Below, one piece after another: positions 1 through 8,251 of a stretch of DNA of 64,000 nucleotides. This DNA comes from UBA6522 sp965237785 (lineage in GTDB: Bacteria; Pseudomonadota; Gammaproteobacteria; Steroidobacterales; Rariloculaceae). A program made the translations under genes and the position numbers. The notes beneath the pieces were generated by a model. That model made no database searches, was not told the origin of the DNA, and saw nothing but the letters and a program-made list of their open reading frames with translations. Position 1 is the first letter of the stretch, and each line of letters begins with the position of its first letter. The stretch covers positions 1 through 64,000 of the forward strand of contig OZ250159.1 in NCBI GenBank assembly GCA_965237785.1, given 5' to 3'.

Positions 1-399
1 CTGGTCGCGTGGGTCACGGAGGCGCGACGGCTTTGTGACAAGTACGGTCGAGCTGAGATCGGTGATCAATACATCGGTCAAGTCTTGTCGAGGGCAATTG
101 ACGAACAGGATGGCATTTGGCCGTGTGTTGCGGTGTGTGAAGTGTTGGAAAGAATTGCCTCCCAGGAAATTAACAAAGGCTTTGAAATCGGTGTTCGCAA
201 CGCCCGCGGCGCGCACTGGCGCGAAAAGGGCGGCGCGCAGGAGCGCGAGCTTGCCGCGAAATACCGGGGCTGGTCAGATCGGCTGGCCATGGAGTATCCG
301 TATGTCAGCCGTGTCGTTGAAAGTATTGCGGCCAGCTATGATCAGCAGGCCAGCTGGCAAGACGATAGAACAAACGTTGAAAATAGACTGTGGCGATGA
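1..399 (+). CDS. C-terminal part of an uncharacterised soluble protein (5' end outside window)
   Basis: The reading frame is open from the first base of the window, so only the last 132 residues are seen and the start lies upstream. The product is charged and apparently helical, rich in Arg, Glu and Ala, with no membrane segment or signal. The tail contains GFEIGVRNARGAHWREKGG and ends RTNVENRLWR. I do not recognise the family. A second frame at 35..421 is also open but reads as low-complexity Arg/Ser and is taken as a shadow. The gene stops 38 bases before the M20 hydrolase, on the same strand. No function is assigned. Confidence 0.6.
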   Translation: MVAWVTEARRLCDKYGRAEIGDQYIGQVLSRAIDEQDGIWPCVAVCEVLERIASQEINKGFEIGVRNARGAHWREKGGAQERELAAKYRGWSDRLAMEYPYVSRVVESIAASYDQQASWQDDRTNVENRLWR

Positions 400-437
400 G
401 CTGAGAACTGTCGGGCCGTGAGTGAGAAAGGAGACCA

Positions 438-2072
438 ATGGTGAGAATACATACCGTGGTTGGCGTACTGCTCAGCCTTGTCGTCGGGTTCCAGGCCGCT
501 GCCCAGGACACCACGTCTCCGGATCAGGGTGAATCGTCGCCCGAGGACAGTGCGCCGCCGGTCCTGACCGGCCTGAAGGCGGAAGCAGCCGACAGCGTCG
601 ACGCGCAGCGCAAGCGGGTACAGGAAATCGCCGACAGCCTGTTTTCGTTCTCGGAGCTCGGATTTCAGGAATTCGAGACCAAGCGTTACCTGACCGGGAT
701 TCTCGAAGAAAACGGTTTCGCCATCGACAACGATGTCTCGGGGATCCCGAGCGCCTGGTGGGCGACCTGGGGCCAGGGCGAGCCGGTTATTGCGCTTGGC
801 TCCGATGTGGACGGGATACCCCGGTCCTCGCAGCTACCGGGCGTTGTTTACCGCAAGCCGCTCATCGAGGGTGCGCCTGGACATGGCGAGGGTCATAACT
901 CGGGCCAGGCTGTCATCGTCGCGGCCGCGCTCGCGGCGAAGGAAATCATGGAGCGCGAGGGGCTCGACGGGACGCTCGTCATCTGGCCGGGGATCGCCGA
1001 GGAACTCCTCGGCACCAAGGCCTGGTTTACCCGCGACGGTCGTTTCGAAGATGTCGATGCGGTGATCTTTACGCACGTCGACGACTCGCTGTCGACCGAT
1101 TGGGGGCAGCCGCCGGGCACGGGTCTCGTCTCCGTTGAATACACGTTCGAGGGCGTCGCCGCACACGGCGCCGGGGATCCCTGGCAGGGCCGAAGCGCGC
1201 TCGACGCGGTGGAGATCATGAACGTGGCCTGGAATTTCCGCCGGGAGCACCTGCGGCCCCTGCAACGATCCCACTACGTCATCGTCAACGGCGGCGACCA
1301 GCCGAACGTGGTTCCTCCAACGGCGACCGTTTGGTACTTCGTCCGCGAGATGACGGGTGAGAGGATCCGCGAAAACTTCGATACGCTGCAGCGTACGGCC
1401 GAAGGCGCCGCGCTGATGACCGACACCACCGTGTCGCGCCGCATCGTCGGAACCGCGTATCCAAGGCACTTCAACCGGCCCATCGCCGAAGCCATGTACG
1501 AGAATATTCGTGCCATCGGCATGCCGGAGTGGACCGAGGACGATCAAGCGTTTGCGCGCGCCTTCCAGGAATTCATGGAAGCCGACGAAGTCGTTGGACT
1601 CAAGACCGAGATCGACGAACTCGGTGCACCGTCCGAGAACCCGCAGTCCGGCGGCTCCGACGATATCGGCGATATCTCATGGGCCGTGCCGACCGTGACA
1701 CTGCGGTTCCCGTCCAACATCGACGGCCGTCAAGGCCATCATTGGTCGAGTGCGATGGCAATGGCGACGCCGATCGCGCACAAGGGCGCCGTGGCCGGCG
1801 CCAAGGTTGTTGCGGCGACATTGTTGGATCTGCTGGAGGATCCAGCCCTGGTCGAATCGGCGTGGACATACTTCCACGACGAACAGACGGCCGACGAGAC
1901 CTACCTGTCGTTCATCACCGACGAGGATGCGCCGGCGATCGAGAAGAACGTCGATATCATGGCGCGGTTCAAGGAGCAGCTCGAACCCCTCTACTACGAC
2001 CCGTCGCGGTTCGACACCTATCTCGAGCAACTCGGGGTCGAGTATCCGCAATTCGAGGATCCTGGACGGTAA
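438..2072 (+). CDS. Exported M20D-family amidohydrolase (AbgB-like)
   Basis: 544 residues. An N-terminal signal peptide (hydrophobic residues about 7-20, likely cleavage after QAAA) predicts export to the periplasm. The body matches the metal-dependent M20 peptidase/amidohydrolase fold of aminobenzoyl-glutamate hydrolase subunit B: GHGEGHNSGQAV (family metal-ligand His), GIAEELLGTK (Glu-Glu pair), a dimerisation domain beginning VEYTFEGVAAHGAG, and NVVPPTATVWYFVRE. Family members hydrolyse amide bonds of N-acyl amino acids or p-aminobenzoyl-glutamate; the substrate here is unknown. A good ribosome site (AAAGGAG, about 426-432) precedes the ATG. It is longer than typical AbgB (about 480) because of the signal and a C-terminal extension after residue 470. 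Confidence 0.85.
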   Translation: MVRIHTVVGVLLSLVVGFQAAAQDTTSPDQGESSPEDSAPPVLTGLKAEAADSVDAQRKRVQEIADSLFSFSELGFQEFETKRYLTGILEENGFAIDNDVSGIPSAWWATWGQGEPVIALGSDVDGIPRSSQLPGVVYRKPLIEGAPGHGEGHNSGQAVIVAAALAAKEIMEREGLDGTLVIWPGIAEELLGTKAWFTRDGRFEDVDAVIFTHVDDSLSTDWGQPPGTGLVSVEYTFEGVAAHGAGDPWQGRSALDAVEIMNVAWNFRREHLRPLQRSHYVIVNGGDQPNVVPPTATVWYFVREMTGERIRENFDTLQRTAEGAALMTDTTVSRRIVGTAYPRHFNRPIAEAMYENIRAIGMPEWTEDDQAFARAFQEFMEADEVVGLKTEIDELGAPSENPQSGGSDDIGDISWAVPTVTLRFPSNIDGRQGHHWSSAMAMATPIAHKGAVAGAKVVAATLLDLLEDPALVESAWTYFHDEQTADETYLSFITDEDAPAIEKNVDIMARFKEQLEPLYYDPSRFDTYLEQLGVEYPQFEDPGR

Positions 2073-2128
2073 CGCCGTCATTTCGCGACGGTCGTGGTTA
2101 GACTGATCGTCATAGTGCTTTACGCCGC

Positions 2129-3595
2129 GTGGTGGTAACCATGGATACGATTTGCAGGGCTTTCGGTTCGATTGCTGGATTCGCGCTCGCGGCGGCGCTG
2201 GGGGGGTGTGAAATTCCGGCAACTGCCGAGCAGTCTCAGAGTGCGGTTACACGCGCAAGAAACGTGATTCTCTTCATTGGCGACGGCATGGGCATCTCGA
2301 CTGTGACGGCAGCCCGAATCTTCGACGGTCAGTCGCAAGGCATGCCCGGAGAGGAACACGAGTTGGTTTTTGAGACGTTTCCCCACGTCGCGCTGGTCAA
2401 GACCTACAACACCAACCAACAGGTACCCGACTCCGCCGGCACGGCCACCTCGCTGATGACCGGTCAGAAGACGAGGGCGGGTGTGATCAATGTCGGTCCG
2501 CAGGCGCGCCGCCGCAATTGCGAGGAGGCGCTTGCTCATCCATTGAAACCGCTCAGTGTAATGGCCAAGGAACGAGGCAGGTCGGTGGGCGTAGTCACGA
2601 CGGCTCGGCTCACTCACGCCACGCCGGCGACGGTGTATGCGAATTCGCCCGAGCGGGATTGGGAGAGCGATCGATACATGCCTTCGTCGGATCGGGCGCA
2701 GGGTTGCCAGGACATGGCGCATCAATTGACGCACTTTGCTGTCGGTGGCGGGCTCGATGTGGTTCTGGGTGGCGGTCGGGCGGAGTTTCAAGGCTCCGAC
2801 CTTGGCGGAAATCGGCAAACCGCCGGAGAGGATCTGATTCAATCGTGGTTGGGCGCGGTGTCCGGGCGCGCGTACGTTTCCACGACAGACGAGTTGGCGG
2901 GGGTCGTGCCGGGACAACGGGTCCTGGGTGTTTTTGCCCGATCGCACATGACTTACATGGCGGATCGTACGCCGGAAACCACGGAGCCGACGCTCGCGGA
3001 CATGACCGTCGCGGCGATCGATCTGTTGGCCGAAAATGAAGAGGGGTTCTTCTTGATGGTCGAAGGGGGACGCATCGACCATGGTCATCATGACGGCAAA
3101 CCGGGCTACGCGATGTTGGAAACACAGGCCTTCGCGCGTGCAGTCGAGGCGGCGCTCGAGAAGGTCGATCTGAACGACACGCTGATCCTGGTGACGGCCG
3201 ATCACTCGCACGTGTTTACGCTGAGCGGGTATCCGGTACGTGGCAATCCGATTCTCGGGTTGGTCATGGAGAACGATGTGAACGGCGAACCCAAGAATGT
3301 GCCAGCCGTCGACGCCAACGGCACGCCGTACACGTCCCTGGCTTATGCCAACGGTCCCGGAGCGATTGGTCAGCGTCCACGACCTGTGCCCGAGGTAGGG
3401 ATTGGCGCGGTGTACCAGTCGTTGATTGAAGTGGAGCGGTCGAGGATCGACGGGTCGCTGGATCATGGGGAGACCCACGGAGGAGAAGACGTCGCGCTGT
3501 ACGGAATTGGGGTGGGAGCCGATCAGGTCGGTGGGGTTATCGAACAAAACGTCGTGTTCGACATCATGCTTGAGGCGTTCGGCTGGGAGCGGTAA
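2129..3595 (+). CDS. phoA: Alkaline phosphatase, probable lipoprotein
   Basis: About 488 residues of the alkaline phosphatase superfamily, which hydrolyses phosphomonoesters outside the cytoplasm using two Zn and one Mg. All signature blocks are present in order: ILFIGDGMG (metal Asp), DSAGTATSLMTG (phosphorylated Ser), THATPATVYAN, EGGRIDHGHHDG (metal Glu, Asp, His), VTADHSHVF (Asp-His) and HGETHGGEDVALYGIG (last metal His). The N terminus has a hydrophobic stretch ending LGGC (residues 24-27), a plausible lipobox. The frame opens with GTG at 2129; an ATG four codons later (2141) is an equally good start. It lies 56 bases after the M20 hydrolase on the same strand; co-transcription is possible. 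The phoA symbol is by family, not proven orthology. Confidence 0.9.
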   Translation: MVVTMDTICRAFGSIAGFALAAALGGCEIPATAEQSQSAVTRARNVILFIGDGMGISTVTAARIFDGQSQGMPGEEHELVFETFPHVALVKTYNTNQQVPDSAGTATSLMTGQKTRAGVINVGPQARRRNCEEALAHPLKPLSVMAKERGRSVGVVTTARLTHATPATVYANSPERDWESDRYMPSSDRAQGCQDMAHQLTHFAVGGGLDVVLGGGRAEFQGSDLGGNRQTAGEDLIQSWLGAVSGRAYVSTTDELAGVVPGQRVLGVFARSHMTYMADRTPETTEPTLADMTVAAIDLLAENEEGFFLMVEGGRIDHGHHDGKPGYAMLETQAFARAVEAALEKVDLNDTLILVTADHSHVFTLSGYPVRGNPILGLVMENDVNGEPKNVPAVDANGTPYTSLAYANGPGAIGQRPRPVPEVGIGAVYQSLIEVERSRIDGSLDHGETHGGEDVALYGIGVGADQVGGVIEQNVVFDIMLEAFGWER

Positions 3596-3629
3596 AGATC
3601 GCGCGTCGAGGTTGAATGGCTTGGATCTG

Positions 3630-5162
3630 CTACGCGTCCGTAGTGGGGAACGCAAAGTTTGCTCCCCCACGCACGCCGCTAGCAGGCCAACTTTGAGTCA
3701 CGGTCTTGCGGCGCGTATAAAAGCGAATACTGTCAGGCCCGTAGGCTGCGAGATCGCCAAACAGCGATCGTTTCCAGCCGCCAAAGCTGTGCGATGCCAC
3801 TGGAACCGGTAGCGGCACATTGATACCGACCATGCCGACGTTGATTCGATCGGCGAAGAAGCGCGCCGCCTCGCCGTCCCGGGTAAATATGCAGGTTCCG
3901 TTGCCATACTCGTGGTTGTCGATCAACTGCATTGCTTGCTGTTGACTTGCAACTCGAACAACGCAAAGCACTGGCCCGAATATTTCCTCTCGAAAGATGC
4001 GCATATTCGCTTGCACGTCATCGAACAGGCACCCACCGAGAAAATAGCCTTGTTCATGGCCAGGCACCACGTGACTGCGACCGTCGACGACGAGCGTTGC
4101 ACCCTCTGCAACACCCAGATCGACATAGGAGAGAACTCGTGCCCGGTGCGGCTCGCTTATCAAGGGCCCCATTTCGCTGCCGTTCTCGAATCCGTCGCCG
4201 ATTCTCAATTGCGAAAGTCGATCCGATAGCGCACCCACGATGGCCGTCGCCGTTGTGTCGCCGACGCAGATAGCCGCCGATATGGCCATGCAGCGTTCGC
4301 CGCAAGACCCGTACGCAGCGCCCATGAGCGCGTTGGCGGCATTGTCGATATCGGCATCGGGCATGACGATTGCAATATTCTTCGCACCACCAAGCGCTTG
4401 TACGCGTTTCCCGTTCGCGGCGCCTGTCGAATAGATGTACTCGGCGACCGGCGTGGATCCGACGAAACTCACTGCCTGGATGCGTCTATCGGATAGCAGG
4501 ATGTCAACGGTTTGCTTGTCGCCGTTGACGACATTGAGGACGCCGTCGGGCAACCCCGCCTCGGTAAAGAGTTTGGCCAATATCATCGCCGCGCCCGGAT
4601 CCTGTTCGGAAGGCTTGAGAACGAAGGTGTTTCCGCAAGCGATGGCCATGGGAAACATCCACATCGGAACCATCGCGGGGAAGTTGAATGGCGTGATTCC
4701 GGCTGCAACGCCCAGCGGCTGATGTACTGACCATGTGTCGATGCCAGGTCCGGCATCCTTGGAGAATTCGCCCTTGAGCAGCTCCGGCGCCGCGCATGCA
4801 TATTCAACGACTTCGATGCCGCGTTGTACCTCGCCCTTCGCATCGCTCAGGACCTTGCCATGCTCAGCGGTGATTACAGAAGCGATCGCATCGAAGTTTT
4901 GCTCAAGCAACCGTTTGTATTGAAACAGGATTCGAGCTCGCCTGACCGGCGTTACATCGCGCCAGGTTGCAAACGCCGCCGCGGCGGCCTCAATGGCTCT
5001 GTTCGTCGTCGATTCGTCGGCGAGCATGACAGTTCCGGTGGCTTCGCCGGTGGACGGATTGGTGATGGGAGCGCGCCGACTACCGCCTGCGGCATATTGA
5101 CCATTTATGTAGTGGCCGACGGCATCAGTAGTCACATTTGCGTGTCGATTAGGTTGAGTCAT
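3630..5162 (-). CDS. mmsA: Methylmalonate-semialdehyde dehydrogenase (CoA-acylating)
   Basis: About 510 residues of the aldehyde dehydrogenase superfamily, MmsA branch. It oxidises (methyl)malonate semialdehyde to propionyl- or acetyl-CoA with NAD in valine and inositol breakdown. MmsA-type marks are ITPFNFPAMVPMWMFPMAIA, KPSEQDPGA, FVGSTPVAEYIY, the active-site segment AYGSCGERCMAIS (nucleophile is the second Cys) and EEIFGPVLCVVR. The C terminus contains the typical SLFGDLAAYGPDSIRFYTRRK. The frame can be extended to a TTG at 5180, but ATG at 5162 is preceded by AGG and gives the usual length. It converges on the phosphatase gene (34-base gap). No other valine-pathway gene is adjacent. Confidence 0.93.
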   Translation of the reverse strand: MTQPNRHANVTTDAVGHYINGQYAAGGSRRAPITNPSTGEATGTVMLADESTTNRAIEAAAAAFATWRDVTPVRRARILFQYKRLLEQNFDAIASVITAEHGKVLSDAKGEVQRGIEVVEYACAAPELLKGEFSKDAGPGIDTWSVHQPLGVAAGITPFNFPAMVPMWMFPMAIACGNTFVLKPSEQDPGAAMILAKLFTEAGLPDGVLNVVNGDKQTVDILLSDRRIQAVSFVGSTPVAEYIYSTGAANGKRVQALGGAKNIAIVMPDADIDNAANALMGAAYGSCGERCMAISAAICVGDTTATAIVGALSDRLSQLRIGDGFENGSEMGPLISEPHRARVLSYVDLGVAEGATLVVDGRSHVVPGHEQGYFLGGCLFDDVQANMRIFREEIFGPVLCVVRVASQQQAMQLIDNHEYGNGTCIFTRDGEAARFFADRINVGMVGINVPLPVPVASHSFGGWKRSLFGDLAAYGPDSIRFYTRRKTVTQSWPASGVRGGANFAFPTTDA

Positions 5163-5305
5163 CCTGGACCTCACGTACAACCAATGGGTTTGAGGGTTCC
5201 GTTACTGCGCAAGCGAGACGTATACGCCTAATGTCGTCACTAAGAGGTGGCCCCATTTCTTTGGACAGTTAAACCCGATTCTATAAGTGGATCCAAGCCG
5301 GTCGA

Positions 5306-5425
5306 TTAAGCAATCAGGGTTAGCGGCTGCTGAGAAAAATATACCTGAAGATACACTTCTTCGTATTTGACCGATCGCCACAGTCTTTCGACGAACACAT
5401 TGTCACGCCAAGTGCCTCGTACGCT
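5306..5425 (-). pseudogene. IS3-family (IS150-like) transposase fragment
   Basis: In one minus-strand frame the DNA encodes WRDNVFVERLWRSVKYEE followed by VYLQ, the conserved patch near the catalytic Glu of IS3/IS150-group OrfB integrases. About 40 codons survive; the upstream DDE core is missing and the C-terminal block is replaced by VYFSQQPLTLIA and a stop. No inverted repeats were found. It directly abuts the 3' end of the radical SAM gene, so an insertion followed by deletion probably trimmed this locus. Confidence 0.75.
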
Positions 5426-6329
5426 AACCGATCTCGCTGCACGACGAGCCCATCGCAAAGCAGGCATAGCAGCGATGATGACGCAGGAAGATGCGTTTCT
5501 CCAGGCTTTCTTCCAGCGTGCCGCCGAGGTCGTACGAAGGGTCATCATCCACCAACGTGCAAGCGTAGACGCGCATCCGACCTTTCTGCTTGACTACCAT
5601 TTTGGAAAAATGGCACATGAAGGCGCGGCGGGATTCTTCCGTGTGATAGGTGGTCATGCAGCTTTCGGTAATGTGGGTAACCGGTGGCGCTGAGCCCGGC
5701 GGCATGAAATCCGGAAACGATACGATCCGGGTATCGCGGGGCAGTCCATGGCGCTGGAAGAGTTGGCGAAACGAATTGTCCACGGCGCCGCTGTCCTCGT
5801 CGACATCCATCTGCCGTGCCACGGAAACCTTGAATCCGCGGGCGCTCAGTTCGCGCAGGCTGCGCCAGGACTTGGCGTAGCTGCCGCGGCCGCGGGACGC
5901 GTCGTGGCGGTCCTCGTTGGCGTAGTCGATGCTGATGCGGAAGGAAACCGGGTGTGGCTGCGCGGCCAGGGTGTCGATCTGGTGCAGGCGCTTGAGCACG
6001 GGATCGGTGCCGTTGGTCAGCACCAGGCAGGGCTTCAGGTTCGAAGCGTAGCGCAGAATGTCAATGAAGTCCTTGACTATGAAGGGTTCTCCGCCGGTAA
6101 AGGACAATTGCGCCACGCCCAGCGACACCGCCTCCTCGATCAGGGGCCGGGCATCGGCCAGGGTGATGCGCTGCAGACGCCCGTCACCGGGCTTGGAGCC
6201 TTCAAAACAGAACGGGCAGGCCAGGTTGCATGCGGTGCCGGTGTGAAACCAGAGCTCACGCAGAGCACCGGGCTGAATGTATCCGGTAGGTTCCGGGCTT
6301 GGCAGGATATGTGCGGGGACGGCGTTCAC
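5424..6329 (-). CDS. Radical SAM protein with Cys-rich C terminus
   Basis: About 301 residues. TGTACNLACPFCFEG holds the CxxxCxxC motif for the SAM-binding [4Fe-4S] cluster, LSFTGGEPFI is the SAM-contact GGE motif, and LVLTNGT follows in the barrel. The C terminus has more cysteines (VYACTLVDDD, HRCYACFAMGSSCSE) that probably hold an auxiliary cluster. The open frame runs to 6593, but that part overlaps the upstream glycosyltransferase. I choose GTG at 6329 because its first bases overlap the TGA of that gene (GTGA, 6326-6329), which suggests translational coupling. Substrate unknown; neighbours suggest tailoring of a sugar-containing product. It differs from ArsS, whose cluster motif is not seen. 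Confidence 0.8.
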   Translation of the reverse strand: MNAVPAHILPSPEPTGYIQPGALRELWFHTGTACNLACPFCFEGSKPGDGRLQRITLADARPLIEEAVSLGVAQLSFTGGEPFIVKDFIDILRYASNLKPCLVLTNGTDPVLKRLHQIDTLAAQPHPVSFRISIDYANEDRHDASRGRGSYAKSWRSLRELSARGFKVSVARQMDVDEDSGAVDNSFRQLFQRHGLPRDTRIVSFPDFMPPGSAPPVTHITESCMTTYHTEESRRAFMCHFSKMVVKQKGRMRVYACTLVDDDPSYDLGGTLEESLEKRIFLRHHRCYACFAMGSSCSEIG

Positions 6330-7111
6330 GGTTGCAAAGTCCCCTTGGGTGGATTTCGAGGCGCCCGATTCGAATCGTTGTAACGGGTTGCAAGCTGTTG
6401 TGCAGTTTGCCCGCAAAGGTACGCCAGCGCCAGTCGGCGGTTGGCCAGACTGCGGCGAATCCAGCCGTCCCGCTCCCAGCGCCGGGGTGAGACGCCGATG
6501 GGTTCTGCAAGGATTCGAAACCGTCCCCGGGCGCGGAGCTTCCTCACCAGCGTTACCTCCTCGAACAAGGGTTGGTGAGTAAATCCGCCGCACTTAAGGT
6601 AGGCATCCCGGCGCACGAAAATGCCTTGATCGCCGTAGGGGATACCGCCGAGGCTGACGCGGAGGTTGACGAGCCAGGCAAACATCGCTTTGCGCCTCAT
6701 TGGCGGTCCCGAGAACTTGAACCTGAAGTGCCCTCCTTCCGCGCCGCGGACACATGCCCGGGCGATGGCATTCAGACTGGATGGAACGGGCGCGGCATCG
6801 GCGTGGAGAAACCAAAGCACCTCGGCTTGAGCGATCCGGGCGCCGCTGTCCAGTTGTCCGCCCCGGCACGGCGACGACTCAAGATAACGGCAATTGCTTG
6901 TCTCGCAGAAGGCCCTCAATTTCGGGTCCGCGTGAGCAACGACCACGACGATCTCGCGCGGCTGATCGTTCCAGGCATGAATTCGGTCGAGCAGGGCGTG
7001 AAGGGCCGGCGTGTCACCCAGCACGGGCACGACCATGGCGACGCTGCACGTGGCGCCATGGCCGCCGTCGATGCGAAGGCCCGCGGCCTGCGCTCTCGCG
7101 CTCCTGCTCAA
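6326..7111 (-). CDS. TIGR04283-type family 2 glycosyltransferase
   Basis: About 261 residues of the GT-A fold: VAMVVPVLGDTPALHALLD (first beta strand), IVVVVAHADP, SSPCRGGQLDSGA (family RGRQ-like block), VLWFLHADA (DXD-like metal site reduced to HADA), YGDQGIFVRRDAYL and EEVTLVRKLRARGR. TIGR04283 proteins are often annotated with arsenosugar biosynthesis because of genomic association; the actual acceptor is not known here. The best start is a TTG at 7111 whose TTGA overlaps the stop of the next gene upstream; an ATG at 7036 would clip the first strand. Middle gene of a three-gene minus-strand cluster with 4-base overlaps at both ends. Confidence 0.85.
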   Translation of the reverse strand: MSRSARAQAAGLRIDGGHGATCSVAMVVPVLGDTPALHALLDRIHAWNDQPREIVVVVAHADPKLRAFCETSNCRYLESSPCRGGQLDSGARIAQAEVLWFLHADAAPVPSSLNAIARACVRGAEGGHFRFKFSGPPMRRKAMFAWLVNLRVSLGGIPYGDQGIFVRRDAYLKCGGFTHQPLFEEVTLVRKLRARGRFRILAEPIGVSPRRWERDGWIRRSLANRRLALAYLCGQTAQQLATRYNDSNRAPRNPPKGTLQP

Positions 7112-7839
7112 CCGCCGCCACCCGGGAGTTCCACGGCCGACAGTGCTCCGCGATTTACATTCAACCACTTGGCCAATTCACGCCGCGCGGGGCGTTCGTC
7201 GCGCGACAGCACGGTCGCGGCGCCCAGCAGGTCGTTCAACGTATCGATATCTTCGCGAAGCCCGAGCATCGCCACGCTCCATCCGCACCGGCGGCAAAGC
7301 TCGGCGAGTTCGGTGCCGAACGCTGCGGTACTCCACTTCAGGCCGCGCAAATCCGGCCACGCACGGCGTGCACCCATCAGTACAACGCCCCCGTCCCGGG
7401 CTGGCCCGAATACGGCATCCACATGATCCAGCCGGGCCGCCGCCAGCTCCAGGTAGCCCGTGTCCAATCCCGGACAGTCTGTGCCGACGAACAACAGTTT
7501 TTCGGCGCCGCGGCGACGCAGGTCGCAATCCAGACGGTTGATGCGCTCGCCCAGGTTTCCGCCCCGCTGGGGAACGATGGGTGCATCGGTGCCGAGTTGG
7601 GCGAGCAGCCACTCCCGATCCTCGGGCTCCGCCGGGGCGAACCAGGCAGACCCTTGCCAGGCGAGTGCATCCTCCAGCGCGCAGGCCCACATATGGCGAG
7701 CGGCGTCGCAAGCCAGCGCACCGATCACTTCGGCCAGCCGGCGTTTGGCGTTTACCGGCGCCTTGAGAAGCACCACCAGATCGACGCCTGAAGCCGGATG
7801 AGTGGATAAATTCGTTGGATTCGAAACCGGTATCTGCAT
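7108..7839 (-). CDS. TIGR04282-type (DUF2064) glycosyltransferase-like protein
   Basis: About 243 residues. Family blocks are VVLLKAPVNAKRRLAEVIG near the start, QRGGNLGERINRLD, LLFVGTDCPGLDTGYL, DAVFGPARDGGVVLMG and LREDIDTLNDL. This is a nucleotidyl/sugar-transferase-like GT-A fold that commonly pairs with TIGR04283 proteins, as here. The frame stays open to 8370, but that stretch is antisense to the ferredoxin gene; ATG at 7839 gives the normal family length. First gene of the cluster, divergent from the ferredoxin with 87 bases between them. Confidence 0.85.
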   Translation of the reverse strand: MQIPVSNPTNLSTHPASGVDLVVLLKAPVNAKRRLAEVIGALACDAARHMWACALEDALAWQGSAWFAPAEPEDREWLLAQLGTDAPIVPQRGGNLGERINRLDCDLRRRGAEKLLFVGTDCPGLDTGYLELAAARLDHVDAVFGPARDGGVVLMGARRAWPDLRGLKWSTAAFGTELAELCRRCGWSVAMLGLREDIDTLNDLLGAATVLSRDERPARRELAKWLNVNRGALSAVELPGGGG

Positions 7840-7926
7840 TCGTGTGGATCGCCGGCTAGTGCCGGTTATGCTGTGGGTGCAACAGTAGTATAGTGCGGCC
7901 TGTCCAGGCATCCACGGGCGAATGAA

Positions 7927-8247
7927 ATGGTGAAGTTGACGGTGACCGATCGGGAAGGGCGACAGGTTGAAGTCAAGGGCCAGACCGGGATATCGGTCAT
8001 GGAGAACATCCGCGAGCTGGACGACAGTGTCGACGCCATTTGCGGAGGGCTGTGCTCCTGTGCGACCTGCCATGTCTTGATAGATCCGGACTGGATCGAC
8101 AAGTTGCCGCCACGGCACGAAGAAGAGGATTTCCTGGTCAGCGAGTCGATGTACTTCAACCCCGAGCGCTCCCGTCTGAGTTGCCAGATCAAGCTCACCG
8201 ACGAGATGGACGGGTTGACCATGACGGTCGCGCCGGAGGAGTTTTGA
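7927..8247 (+). CDS. [2Fe-2S] ferredoxin, adrenodoxin/putidaredoxin type
   Basis: 106 residues. Cluster ligands follow the CX5CX2C...C pattern in CGGLCSCATCHVLI and a distal Cys in RLSCQIKL. The protein begins MVKLTVTDREG and contains the acidic partner surface EEEDFLV. Such ferredoxins carry single electrons to P450s, hydroxylases or iron-sulfur assembly. No P450 or reductase is adjacent. The divergently placed radical SAM cluster would need an electron donor, but that link is only positional. It ends 4 bases before the TPR lipoprotein gene, so the two are probably co-transcribed. Confidence 0.92.
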   Translation: MVKLTVTDREGRQVEVKGQTGISVMENIRELDDSVDAICGGLCSCATCHVLIDPDWIDKLPPRHEEEDFLVSESMYFNPERSRLSCQIKLTDEMDGLTMTVAPEEF

Positions 8248-8251
8248 GCCC

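Noticed and set aside
35..421. 128-codon plus-strand frame at the left edge
   Set aside because: Low-complexity Arg/Ser/Lys composition; the other frame (1..399) is open from the window edge and looks like a real protein.
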